A DNA stretch of 53,383 nt, taken from the NCBI GenBank assembly GCA_030054835.1, contig JASGVS010000008.1, positions 1 through 53,383 of the forward strand. Direction: 5' to 3'. The translations under genes were made by a program, and so were the position numbers. This document shows, piece by piece, positions 34,211 to 42,192 of the stretch. Origin of the DNA: UBA3910 sp002391465. Lineage in GTDB: Bacteria; Bacillota; Limnochordia; Darwinibacteriales; Darwinibacteriaceae. The notes beneath the pieces are model-generated. The model saw nothing but the letters and a program-made list of their open reading frames with translations. It had not been told where the DNA came from and did not search any database. Numbering within the stretch: position 1 is the stretch's first letter; every line of letters begins with the position of its first letter.

Positions 34211-35278
34211 TTGAACAAGGTGAGATTCAAAAGGATCCTAGCTATTTTAGGGATTGCCCTTCTAACCCTAGCCTTGGTGGGCTGCTTTGCCCGGAAGAAG
34301 GAAGAAGAGGTCAACCTCATGACCTGGGGCGGAGACTTCATCCCCCGGGTAATAATCGATCAGTTTACGGAAGAGACGGGTATCAAGGTTAACTACAAAG
34401 AAGTGGGTTCCAACGAAGAGATGCAGTCCCTGCTGGAGGCCAATCCCGATCAATACGATCTGGCGGTTGTGACCGATTACATGGTGGACATCTTGCGGCA
34501 GAACGGCAATTTAGCGGAGTTGGATAAAAGTAAGATGCCCAACTACTCTAACATGAACCCCGTTTACTTTGGCAATTACTACGATCCGGAAGATAAATAC
34601 TCCATACCTTACGCAGTCTCCATTTCGCTCCTGCTTGTTAATCAAGAAGCGGTGGCAGAACTGGGTGCAAAACCCATTACCAGCTACCAGGATCTCTGGC
34701 AGCCAGAGTTGGAGAACAACATCGTTGTTATTGACTGGGGTGTTGAGATTATCGGTCTGGTGCTGAAATCTCTGGGCTATGAGTACAACGAAACGGATCC
34801 GGTTAAGGTGGCCGAGGCACGGGAGAAACTCTTTGCCCTCAAGCCGAATATTATGCGGTTTGAGACCAACACGCCGGAAGACTCCCTCCTCAGTGGGGAA
34901 GCTGTGGTCGGTTTCATGTATTCCAACCAGGCAGTTAAGGGGAACGCAGCCGATCCTAGGCTGACGCCTGTCTTCCCAACGGAAGGTATGCCCATTTACA
35001 TCGACTCCTGGGTGATGTCCAAAGACGCACCCAACAAGGAAGGGGCTTACAAGTTCCTCAACTTCATCATGCAGCCTGAAATCGCAGCTAAGATTGCCGA
35101 TCTGACAAAGTTCACTACACCCAATAAGGGTGCCGAACCCCATCTGCCCGATGACTTCAGAAACAACCCCATGCTCAATTTGGCAGATGAGGTTGTGCGG
35201 AACACCAGCTTCTACATTGGCGTAGACAAGGTGTTGGAAGAGTACGATCATATCTATTCTGAGTTTAAACTGCGCTAA
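34211..35278 (+). CDS. potD: Spermidine/putrescine-binding lipoprotein
   Basis: A 355-residue substrate-binding protein. The signal peptide ends in the lipobox ALVGC, so Cys25 is the lipidated residue. The mature part begins with the PotD-like VNLMTWGGDFIPRVIIDQFTEETG and includes DLAVVTDYMVD and SIPYAVSISLLLVN. The start is TTG at 34211 with GAGGAGG upstream. It completes the polyamine importer. The lipobox shows that lipoprotein export operates here, in contrast to the siderophore-binding protein at 44850. Confidence 0.93.
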   Translation: MNKVRFKRILAILGIALLTLALVGCFARKKEEEVNLMTWGGDFIPRVIIDQFTEETGIKVNYKEVGSNEEMQSLLEANPDQYDLAVVTDYMVDILRQNGNLAELDKSKMPNYSNMNPVYFGNYYDPEDKYSIPYAVSISLLLVNQEAVAELGAKPITSYQDLWQPELENNIVVIDWGVEIIGLVLKSLGYEYNETDPVKVAEAREKLFALKPNIMRFETNTPEDSLLSGEAVVGFMYSNQAVKGNAADPRLTPVFPTEGMPIYIDSWVMSKDAPNKEGAYKFLNFIMQPEIAAKIADLTKFTTPNKGAEPHLPDDFRNNPMLNLADEVVRNTSFYIGVDKVLEEYDHIYSEFKLR

Positions 35279-35292
35279 ACTGCAGAGGAAAA

Positions 35293-35318
35293 GCCCGGGT
35301 TTTCCCGGGCGTTTTTTT
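35293..35318 (+). terminator. Rho-independent terminator of potABCD
   Basis: GCCCGGG-TTTT-CCCGGGC stem-loop followed by G and seven T. Confidence 0.93.
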
Positions 35319-35337
35319 ACGCCATTTCAGTTCTTAA

Positions 35338-35366
35338 TTGCATTTTTCGCGTAAACAAGGTAAATT
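35338..35366 (+). promoter_or_regulatory. Putative sigma-A promoter
   Basis: TTGCAT (35338-35343), a 17-bp spacer and TAAATT (35361-35366), upstream of the small membrane protein gene at 35418. Confidence 0.5.
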
Positions 35367-35417
35367 TATCGGGAAGTCGAAACATAACAGTGAAATGATG
35401 AATCGGAGGTGGTTGTC

Positions 35418-35708
35418 ATGACCGAAAAGGGTACTGAGCCCAGAAAGACTTTAACCTGGGGCAAGGGAGAGACGGAAAAACACGTTCCCAAGGAAAGGAT
35501 TATTGCGGGCTGGGTATGCGTGCTATTCACCCTAGTATTCATGAACGTCCCGTTCTTGAGCGCCTGGGCACCGTGGATACTCCTGGCCATTGCCATTTCC
35601 CTCATCCGTGATGAAAACAAATTCGCCAGGATCAACGGTTGGGTTTTTCTGCCCTTATTCGCGCTCAAACTGCTTGCCTACATAACCTATTTCATCGTTG
35701 CGAGATAA
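35418..35708 (+). CDS. Small membrane protein, unknown function
   Basis: A 96-residue protein with a charged N-terminal third (TEKGTEPRKTLTWGKGETEKHVPKER) and two or three hydrophobic segments (about 30-48, 50-65 and 75-93). GGAGGT lies 7 nt before the ATG at 35418. It is a single gene with its own promoter and terminator. No family is recognised. Confidence 0.6.
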   Translation: MTEKGTEPRKTLTWGKGETEKHVPKERIIAGWVCVLFTLVFMNVPFLSAWAPWILLAIAISLIRDENKFARINGWVFLPLFALKLLAYITYFIVAR

Positions 35709-35712
35709 CAAC

Positions 35713-35737
35713 AAGGCGCTGGAGATTTCCAGCGCCT
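35713..35737. terminator. Terminator between convergent genes
   Basis: GGCGCTGG / CCAGCGCC 8-bp stem with a 6-nt loop and a short T-run. It separates the small membrane protein gene from tex. Confidence 0.7.
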
Positions 35738-35764
35738 TTGAATTCAGTTTATCAGCTCCACAAT

Positions 35765-37921
35765 TCACTCACTTGTTTTCATGGTCAGGCTGATCCGCTC
35801 CCTATCTTGGTCAACGTCCAGGATTCTGACTGTAACAATGTCGCCGACCTGGACCACATCGGTGGGATGGCGGACGAACTTGTCGCTGAGCTGGGAGATG
35901 TGGACTAACCCGGCCTTTTCCACGCCAATATCAACGAAGGCACCAAAGTCCACCACATTCTGCACTGTCCCCTGCAGTATCAGCCCGGGCCTGAGATCCT
36001 TAAGACTCAGAATATCTGCCCGGAAAAGGGGTGGGGGCAGCTCATCCCGGGGATCCCGTCCCGGTTGGGCCAGGGATGCCATAATATCCCGCACGGTGGG
36101 CTCACCCGCTGCCAGCCTCTGTGCCATCTCCTTTGGGTCAAGCCCCCTAAGTTTATCCCTAATCTCCGCCAGTTTTTCCCGATCGGCTAGATCCTCTTCC
36201 TCCGCACCGATCTCTGCCAAAATTCGCTCCGCTAGAGCATAGGATTCGGGATGGACGGCAGTGTTATCTAACGGCCTGGCTCCGTCCGCAATACGCAGGA
36301 AACCTGCCGCCTGCTCAAATGTTTTGGGACCTAAACCCTTCACCTCTTTCAGTTCAGCCCGGCTGCGAAAGGGGCCGTTGGCTGTTCGGTAGTTGACCAC
36401 TTCAGCTGCCACCCGGGGCGATAGGCCAGATACGTGTTTTAACAGGGCACTGGAAGCGGTGTTCAACTCAACACCAACATGGTTCACACAGCTTTCCACC
36501 ACAGCATCTAGGGCGCTGGCCAGCTCCTTTTGATTGACGTCGTGCTGGTATTGGCCAACCCCGATGGATTTTGGCTCAATTTTCACCAGTTCTGCTAGGG
36601 GATCTTGTACCCGCCTGGCGATGGAGACCGCTCCCCGCATGGATACGTCCAAAGTGCGAAATTCTTCCCGGGCAAGCTCGGAGGCAGAGTAGACGCTTGC
36701 TCCCGCTTCGTTGATGACCAGGTACTGGAGCTTAGGACAGTGGTTTTTGATCAGTTCCGCCACTAGCTGCTCCGTCTCCCGGCTTGCCGTGCCATTGCCA
36801 ATGGTTACCAGCGAGATCCCATGTTTGGCTGCTAACTCTTTTAAAACAGCCAGTGCCTCGTGCCAGCGCCGTTGGGGTTCATGGGGGTAGATGGTTGTGT
36901 ATTCAAGTAAATTACCAAATTGGTCAACGGCAACCACTTTACAGCCAGTACGGAACGCGGGGTCGATGCCCAGAACCCTGTGGCCCCGCACCGGGCTCTG
37001 CAGCAGTAGATCCCGCAGGTTCTTGGCAAAGATTTCAATGGCGTGGGCTTCTGCCTTTTCTGTAAGGGTACTTCGAATTTCCCGCTCTAAGCTCGGCCCC
37101 AACAGACGTTTATAGCCGTCTTCTACCGCTGCCCTGATCTGGGCTGCGCTGGGTGAAGAGGGTCTGTTGATCACTCTGTCGTTTAGTATGGCATACACTT
37201 TTTGCTCGTCCACTCGTAGATTTACTCTCAGCACTTTAAGGCGTTCGCCACGGTTGATTGCTAACACTCTGTGGGGCGGTATTTTCGCCACATCTTCGTA
37301 GTAATCGAAGTACATCTGAAACTCTTTAGCTTCTGCAATTTCGCCCGTGTCTTCACCTCCGCTCACAAGAAGGCCGGTTGAGTATGTAAATTGGCGGATC
37401 AGGGCACGGAGCTCCGGATCATCTGCAAAGCGTTCGGCGAGAATATCCCGTGCGCCTGCCAGCGCGTCTTCCACTGTGGATACTTCCTCACTGAGAAAAG
37501 GTTCGGCCAGTTTCTCTATCTCCGTTGGTCCCTGTTCCAGCAGTTTTTCTGCTAGGGGTTCCAGACCCTTTTCCTTGGCGATAGAAGCGCGTGTACGCCG
37601 TTTGGGTCTGTAGGGGCGGTAAATGTCGTCCAATTCCTGCAGGGAAAAAGCTTTGGCGATACTTGTGGCAAGTTCGTCCGTGAGTTTCCCCTGCTCAGCG
37701 ATGAGGCGGGAGATATCTGCTTTCCGTTCTGCTAGACTTCTCAGGTAGCTCAGTCTTTCAGCTAAAGAGCGGATAACCGTTTCATCCAGTTCACCCGTTG
37801 CTTCCTTGCGGTAACGGGCGATAAAGGGAATGGTGTTGCCCCCATCCAGTAGTTCTACCGTCCGTTCCACTTGTTCTGTCCTAATCGAAAGTTCGGCTGC
37901 TATTTGCTTTATAATATCCAT
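35765..37921 (-). CDS. tex: Tex-family RNA-binding transcriptional accessory protein
   Basis: A 718-residue Tex/YqfR-type protein. The N-terminal helical region opens with MDIIKQIAAELSI and contains GGNTIPFIARYRKEATG. A YqgF/RNase-H-like domain carries GIDPAFRTGCKVVAVD, helix-hairpin-helix modules include FRSRAELKEVKGLGPKTFEQAAGFL, and a C-terminal S1 domain begins LILQGTVQNVVDFGAFVDIG. Tex binds nucleic acid and acts with RNA polymerase. The ATG at 37921 has GGGAGG 7 nt upstream; the longer open frame upstream has no ribosome site and does not look like Tex. It is divergent from yigZ. Confidence 0.95.
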   Translation of the reverse strand: MDIIKQIAAELSIRTEQVERTVELLDGGNTIPFIARYRKEATGELDETVIRSLAERLSYLRSLAERKADISRLIAEQGKLTDELATSIAKAFSLQELDDIYRPYRPKRRTRASIAKEKGLEPLAEKLLEQGPTEIEKLAEPFLSEEVSTVEDALAGARDILAERFADDPELRALIRQFTYSTGLLVSGGEDTGEIAEAKEFQMYFDYYEDVAKIPPHRVLAINRGERLKVLRVNLRVDEQKVYAILNDRVINRPSSPSAAQIRAAVEDGYKRLLGPSLEREIRSTLTEKAEAHAIEIFAKNLRDLLLQSPVRGHRVLGIDPAFRTGCKVVAVDQFGNLLEYTTIYPHEPQRRWHEALAVLKELAAKHGISLVTIGNGTASRETEQLVAELIKNHCPKLQYLVINEAGASVYSASELAREEFRTLDVSMRGAVSIARRVQDPLAELVKIEPKSIGVGQYQHDVNQKELASALDAVVESCVNHVGVELNTASSALLKHVSGLSPRVAAEVVNYRTANGPFRSRAELKEVKGLGPKTFEQAAGFLRIADGARPLDNTAVHPESYALAERILAEIGAEEEDLADREKLAEIRDKLRGLDPKEMAQRLAAGEPTVRDIMASLAQPGRDPRDELPPPLFRADILSLKDLRPGLILQGTVQNVVDFGAFVDIGVEKAGLVHISQLSDKFVRHPTDVVQVGDIVTVRILDVDQDRERISLTMKTSE

Positions 37922-38000
37922 GGCAATCCTCCCAGTGATAGAATAACAGAAGGGGAAGGAAGAAGCAAAGCAATGTTGAATTTGCGTTAGAGGTGGTTTT

Positions 38001-38639
38001 GTGCTGGTAGAATATAAAACGGTGGCCAAAGAGGCTGAAATAACCCTGTTTGAAAGGAAGTCCAAATTTATCGGGCGGATTAAGCCGGTAGGGACGGTGG
38101 AAGAGGCGGAGGAGTTTATTGAAGCCATCCGCAAGCAGCACTGGGATGCTACCCACAATGTGCCCGCGTACATTCTCGGTACCAATCAGGAAGTGCAGAA
38201 ATTCAGCGATGATAACGAGCCCAGCGGCACGGCAGGCCTACCCATGTTGGAGATGCTGAAGGGTTATGAGCTGACCAATGTGGTGGTAGTGGTAACCCGT
38301 TATTTCGGCGGTATCCTGTTGGGTCGGGGAGGCCTGATCAGGGCCTACGGCGGCACAACCCGCGCCGCCCTGCAGGAAGCGGGGATTGTACGAATGGTTC
38401 CTGCTCGGGCGGTGGCCATAACAGTTGACTATGTCCATGTGGGCAAAATCCAGAACGAACTCCTCCAGGCGGGCATATATATAGCTGATACGGAATATCT
38501 AGAAAAAGTGACTTTTCATGTTCAGCTCTTTGCAGAGGAGATGGAGCCCATCCGTCAGCTTCTGCAGGAACTGACCGCCAATGAGTTTATTTGGCTGGAA
38601 GGGGAAGAGTTGTACCGGGCCCAGCCGGTAGAAGGGTAG
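38001..38639 (+). CDS. yigZ: YigZ/IMPACT family protein
   Basis: A 212-residue protein with the IMPACT/UPF0029 domain, including KFIGRIKPV, HNVPAYILG, FSDDNEPSGTAGLPML and VTRYFGGILLGRGGLIRAYG. A C-terminal ferredoxin-like domain (DUF1949 type) follows. It relates to eukaryotic IMPACT, a translation regulator; the bacterial function is not settled. The start is GTG at 38001 with AGAGGTGG upstream. It is transcribed away from tex across a gap of about 80 bp. Confidence 0.92.
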   Translation: MLVEYKTVAKEAEITLFERKSKFIGRIKPVGTVEEAEEFIEAIRKQHWDATHNVPAYILGTNQEVQKFSDDNEPSGTAGLPMLEMLKGYELTNVVVVVTRYFGGILLGRGGLIRAYGGTTRAALQEAGIVRMVPARAVAITVDYVHVGKIQNELLQAGIYIADTEYLEKVTFHVQLFAEEMEPIRQLLQELTANEFIWLEGEELYRAQPVEG

Positions 38640-38665
38640 GAGTGCTGTGCAAACGCCTTCCTTTG

Positions 38666-38674
38666 TGTTATAAT
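38666..38674 (+). promoter_or_regulatory. Extended -10 promoter of the TPM/LemA operon
   Basis: TGtTATAAT with a TGn extension and no clear -35, 33 bp before the TTG start at 38707. Confidence 0.55.
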
Positions 38675-38706
38675 TAATTAGTTACGAAAAGAGGTGACAA
38701 GCGGCT

Positions 38707-39462
38707 TTGGGACGTTCTAAATGCAATATTGTTGTGGGACTTATGGTATTGATTTTTCTGCTTGCCCAAGGTGCACAGGCAGCCTCATATCCAAAGGCAG
38801 TTGGTTTTGTCAATGACTTTGCCAATGTTTTAGATCAGCGGAGTAGAGCGGAGCTGGAGCTGATAACCCAGAAGCTCCGGGATGAACAAGGTATTGAACT
38901 GGCAGTTGTGACCATTGCCACCACTGCTCCGGAAGATCCTAAGACTTTCATTACCGGTCTGTTTAACGAGTGGGGAGTTGGGGGTCCGGAGGACAGCGGT
39001 TTAATGATTCTGCTCTCCTTGGCGGAAGGCGCCATTGAAGTGGAAACGGGCTACGGTTTGGAAGGTGTGCTCCCAGATGGTTTGGTTGGTGCAGTTATTG
39101 ACCAGGAAGGCCTAGAGCACTTTAAGAAGAAGGATTACGCCCAGGGATTAGTGAATATGTCCCGGGCCTACGCCAATATTTTGGCGGGAGAAGAGTTCGA
39201 GATTAGGAAAGAGAAAACAGAGTCAGGTTGGCTCAGCGCATTTGTCATTTTTCTCATGATTGTGGTGCTCTTAAGACGTGCTAGGCGCTTTCCCCCCGGG
39301 GGTACGAGCGGCGGCAGCGGTGGAGGCCACCGCGGCCCAGTGATCATTCCCCGCACCACTACCCGTGTGGGCCCCATGCGAGGCGGCGGGTTTGGCGGCG
39401 GACGGGGTGGAGGTTTCGGCGGCGGCCGCAGCGGCGGCGGCGGAGCAGGACGTCGATTTTGA
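38707..39462 (+). CDS. TPM-domain (YgcG-like) membrane protein
   Basis: A 251-residue protein with a signal peptide (GLMVLIFLLAQGAQA), then a TPM domain (about 30-150) with VNDFANVLDQ, GIELAVVTI, GLMILLSLAEGAIEVETGYGLEG. One TM helix (about 178-192) and a low-complexity Gly/Arg tail (GGGFGGG repeats) follow. TPM proteins are linked to LemA and thought to act in envelope maintenance or photosystem repair in other taxa. The start is TTG at 38707 after AGAGGTGAC. It is followed 18 bp later by lemA. Confidence 0.88.
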   Translation: MGRSKCNIVVGLMVLIFLLAQGAQAASYPKAVGFVNDFANVLDQRSRAELELITQKLRDEQGIELAVVTIATTAPEDPKTFITGLFNEWGVGGPEDSGLMILLSLAEGAIEVETGYGLEGVLPDGLVGAVIDQEGLEHFKKKDYAQGLVNMSRAYANILAGEEFEIRKEKTESGWLSAFVIFLMIVVLLRRARRFPPGGTSGGSGGGHRGPVIIPRTTTRVGPMRGGGFGGGRGGGFGGGRSGGGGAGRRF

Positions 39463-39480
39463 TAAGGAGGAGGAAGAGGA

Positions 39481-40044
39481 GTGAAAGGTGCAGCTAAGGT
39501 TTTACTGATTATTGCCGTAATAGTGATTGTGTTAGGTGCTGTGGTTGCGGGCCGTTACAACCGTCTAGTCCAGCTCGAAACTGACGTTGAAGGGCGCTGG
39601 GCTCAGGTGGAAAACGTGCTGCAGCGCAGGGCAGATCTAATTCCCAATCTGGTCAACACCGTTAAGGGCTATGCTTCCCACGAGGAGCGGGTCTTTACAG
39701 AGATTGCCGATGCCAGGTCGCGACTGTTGGCAGCCCGTTCGCCGGAAGAACAGATGGCGGCCAATAATGGACTAGATGCGGCCCTCGGCAGGCTGTTGGC
39801 TTTGAGCGAGGCCTATCCGGAACTGAAGGCTGATGCCAGCTTTATCCGCCTCCAGGATGAACTTGCTGGAACAGAAAACCGAATCGCAACCGAGCGGATG
39901 CGCTTCAACGAGTCTGTGCAGACGTGGAACTCCACTATCAGGCAGTTCCCCATGAACATCCTGGCCGGCATGTTCGGCAAACAGCCCAAAGCTTATTTCG
40001 AAGCAGCACCTGGGGCACAGGAAGTTCCCCAAGTCCAATTCTAG
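39481..40044 (+). CDS. lemA: LemA family protein
   Basis: A 187-residue protein with one N-terminal TM helix (about 5-22) and a cytoplasmic or external helical LemA domain. Hallmarks are YNRLVQLETDVEGRWAQVENVLQRRADLIPNLVNTVKGYASHE and AENRIATERMRFNESVQTWN-like TENRIATERMRFNE. It is a membrane protein of unknown mechanism, regularly paired with TPM proteins as here. The start is GTG at 39481 after AGGAGGAAGAGGA. Confidence 0.92.
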   Translation: MKGAAKVLLIIAVIVIVLGAVVAGRYNRLVQLETDVEGRWAQVENVLQRRADLIPNLVNTVKGYASHEERVFTEIADARSRLLAARSPEEQMAANNGLDAALGRLLALSEAYPELKADASFIRLQDELAGTENRIATERMRFNESVQTWNSTIRQFPMNILAGMFGKQPKAYFEAAPGAQEVPQVQF

Positions 40045-40060
40045 TAAGCTGAAAAAATGG

Positions 40061-40084
40061 GGCCCGAATGGGCCTTATTTTTTT
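40061..40084 (+). terminator. Rho-independent terminator of the TPM/LemA operon
   Basis: GGCCC-GAAT-GGGCC stem-loop followed by TTATTTTTTTT. Confidence 0.8.
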
Positions 40085-40179
40085 GCCCACTTTTTTAACG
40101 GTAAATCGCACTGACGATAAAAATCGGTACCGAGTTCGTTAGATGTATCCGGTGTCTACTCCGAAAACGAGTTACTCAA

Positions 40180-40227
40180 CCAATTTGGGACAAACGTGCC
40201 GCTCGCGTTTGAGCAGGAATTGATTGG
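40180..40227 (+). other. Possible hairpin in the ilvE leader
   Basis: CCAAT (40180) pairs with ATTGG (40223-40227) around an inner CAAACG / CGTTTG stem (40191-40211). It lies in the 239-bp gap before ilvE. There is no T-box specifier/AGGGTGG sequence, so it is not a recognisable T-box. Nothing else is evident in 40085-40283. Confidence 0.3.
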
Positions 40228-40283
40228 TCGGGAATGAAGTAAGTAAATAAATAGGGGAAAGAAATTAAAGGGAGTGTTAAGGA

Positions 40284-41342
40284 GTGGATATTTCTCTGGT
40301 GAAAACAACAGCCCCAAAGACAAAACCCAATGAAGCAGAACTGGGCTTCGGCCGTTATTTTACCGATCATATGTTTATGATGGATTACTCCAAAGGGGAA
40401 TGGCGCGATCCCCGTATTGTACCCTATGGGCCCCTGCAGCTCGATCCATCAACATCTGTTTTCCATTATGCCCAGGCGGTTTTCGAAGGTATGAAGGCTT
40501 TTCGGGCTGAGGATGGGCGAATTTTGCTGTTTCGGCCGGAGCAGAACATGGCCAGACTCAATAAGAGCAACCGGCGGCTCTGCATACCCGAAATTGACGA
40601 AGAGTTCCTTTTAGAAGCACTGAAGAAACTGATCAGGCTGGATGCCGATTGGGTGCCTTCCCAGCCCGGGACTTCCCTGTACATCAGGCCCTTCATCATT
40701 GGTGTGGATAATGTACTGGGCGTGCGGCCAGCACCCACCTACAAGCTGCTTATTATCCTGTCCCCTTCAGGCGCTTACTACGAAGAGGGGATTAACCCGG
40801 TGAGCATTTACGTGGAGCCCCACTACGTTCGGGCGGTGCGGGGCGGTACAGGTGCGGCTAAAGCGGCGGGCAACTACGCCGGCGGTCTCCTTGCCCAGAG
40901 GCTGGCCTCTGAACGGGGCCATGCCCAGGTGCTCTGGTTGGACGGGTTAGAGCGCCGCTATGTGGAAGAAGTGGGCGCCATGAACGTCTTTTTCAACATT
41001 GACGGCGAACTGATTACACCGGATCTGGGCGACTCTGTTCTTCCGGGTGTAACCAGGGATTCGGTTCTGCAGCTCCTGCGGTCCTGGAACATTCCTGCCC
41101 TGGAGCGGAAGCTGGCCATTGACGAACTCTTTGCCGCCCATGCCGAAGGCAGGCTGCTTGAGGCGTTTGGCTGTGGTACCGCAGCAGTGATTTCGCCCAT
41201 TGGCAGGTTGGAGTATAAGGAGCAGGTAATCGATATCAATGGAGGCAGAACGGGCGAGATTTCCCAGAGGCTGTACGATGCGATCACAGGTATCCAAAGC
41301 GGCCGCCTGCCAGATGAATTCGGTTGGATAACGGAAGTTTAA
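40284..41342 (+). CDS. ilvE: Branched-chain amino acid aminotransferase
   Basis: A 352-residue fold-type IV PLP aminotransferase. The PLP-binding Lys is K193 in GTGAAKAAGNYAGG. HYAQAVFEGMKAFR and the C-terminal GCGTAAVISPIG segment mark IlvE (BCAT). It interconverts Leu, Ile and Val with their 2-oxo acids. The start is GTG at 40284. It is a single gene; its stop abuts the stop of the convergent AraC-type gene and its terminator lies inside that gene. Confidence 0.93.
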   Translation: MDISLVKTTAPKTKPNEAELGFGRYFTDHMFMMDYSKGEWRDPRIVPYGPLQLDPSTSVFHYAQAVFEGMKAFRAEDGRILLFRPEQNMARLNKSNRRLCIPEIDEEFLLEALKKLIRLDADWVPSQPGTSLYIRPFIIGVDNVLGVRPAPTYKLLIILSPSGAYYEEGINPVSIYVEPHYVRAVRGGTGAAKAAGNYAGGLLAQRLASERGHAQVLWLDGLERRYVEEVGAMNVFFNIDGELITPDLGDSVLPGVTRDSVLQLLRSWNIPALERKLAIDELFAAHAEGRLLEAFGCGTAAVISPIGRLEYKEQVIDINGGRTGEISQRLYDAITGIQSGRLPDEFGWITEV

Positions 41343-42041
41343 TTAAGCAGATTGTGCACTTTGCCTACGAAACTCACCGGGAGTGATTCCGGTGAGTTTT
41401 TTAAATACCCGGTTGAAATAATTCTGGTTGCTGAAGCCCACCTCCAGGGAGATGTCTAAAATGGAGGCGGAGCTGTGCCGAAGGAGTTCCTTGCTTTTTT
41501 CTATCCGGAGTAGATTGACAAATTCGGTAAAGGTCTGGCCTGTCTGCTGTTTGAACAGGCTGGAAAGGTAAGCTTCGTTTAGACCCAAATGGCGTGCGAC
41601 CCGCTGCAAGGAGATTTTGTTATGGTAGTTTTTTTCGATGTAATTGATGGCTCGGGAGGTGTGCCGGCAGTAGGGATTCGACTTCTGCCGCTGGACACAG
41701 GTATCTTGGAGGCTGCGCAGGAGCTGGAGTAGATGGGGTAGGACGCCGGAGCGTTCTGCTTCAGGATATGGACCTAGGACAAAGAGGCCCATTTTTCCCC
41801 TGTGGGGACAGATAGGGCAGACGAAGAGGGAGTTCCGGTCTCCGCACTCCAACTCGGCACATGCGACATTTCCCTCCAGATAGGGCTGTAACTTGGCCAT
41901 GGGTAGTTCAGCCTCACCATTAAGTCCGCTTCTGCCCATTACGCTCCCGTTGTGGGCCAGGGCAGAAATGGGGAGCTGGGTACAGGCATGGAACAGTTCC
42001 AATGTTTGTTTAAGGCTTGCCGCCAGATCACAGCTGCACAT
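41343..42041 (-). CDS. AraC-family regulator with Cys-rich N-terminal domain
   Basis: A 232-residue protein. The C-terminal 100 residues are a standard AraC double helix-turn-helix (ISLQRVARHLGLNEAYLSSLFKQQTGQTF and ILDISLEVGFSNQNYFNRVFKKLTGITPGEFR). The N-terminal sensor has nine Cys in the first 125 residues (C2, C4, C20, C61, C66, C75, C78, C115, C125), including CPIC at 75-78. This suggests a metal, Fe-S or redox sensor. It lies divergent from a Fur-boxed siderophore operon, so it probably controls iron uptake. The ATG at 42041 has GGGAGG 7 nt upstream. Confidence 0.85.
   Translation of the reverse strand: MCSCDLAASLKQTLELFHACTQLPISALAHNGSVMGRSGLNGEAELPMAKLQPYLEGNVACAELECGDRNSLFVCPICPHRGKMGLFVLGPYPEAERSGVLPHLLQLLRSLQDTCVQRQKSNPYCRHTSRAINYIEKNYHNKISLQRVARHLGLNEAYLSSLFKQQTGQTFTEFVNLLRIEKSKELLRHSSASILDISLEVGFSNQNYFNRVFKKLTGITPGEFRRQSAQSA
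41370..41402 (+). terminator. ilvE terminator embedded in the araC-type coding region
   Basis: AAACTCACCGG (41370-41380) and CCGGTGAGTTT (41389-41399) form an 11-bp stem with an 8-nt loop and a T-run to 41402. It lies about 30 bp past the ilvE stop and within the antisense gene, where it encodes the conserved TGITPGEF segment. Confidence 0.85.
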
Positions 42042-42105
42042 GCTGTCGCCTCCCTTACATCCGATCTAAAAAAAGTGGAAAAAACCCAAAATTCCTGCAA
42101 GCAGT

Positions 42106-42134
42106 TTGCACGCAGGCATGGTACACTGTATGAG
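42106..42134 (+). promoter_or_regulatory. Putative promoter of the siderophore operon
   Basis: TTGCAC (42106-42111), a 17-bp spacer and TATGAG (42129-42134). It ends just before the Fur-type box, so the repressor would cover the start region. Confidence 0.5.
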
Positions 42135-42136
42135 AT

Positions 42137-42151
42137 TGAAAACCATTCTCA
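42137..42151 (+). promoter_or_regulatory. Fur box
   Basis: TGAAAAC-C-ATTCTCA matches the 7-1-7 Fur consensus (TGATAAT-N-ATTATCA) with preserved outer TGA/TCA. It lies between the divergent AraC-type gene and the iron-transport operon, about 40 bp before the first permease. Confidence 0.75.
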
Positions 42152-42192
42152 TATGGTATTTTTATTTTATAAGATCATGCAGGGGGTGTCAA

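Noticed and set aside
34511..35251. 246-codon open frame antisense to potD
   Set aside because: Composition and position mirror potD codons; no ribosome site or family features.
37922..38185. N-terminal extension of Tex in the same frame
   Set aside because: No ribosome site, sequence unlike Tex, and it overlaps the divergent yigZ gene, which has its own good start.
40085..40283. T-box riboswitch before ilvE
   Set aside because: No AGGGTGGNACCGCG-type T-box sequence and no terminator/antiterminator pair.
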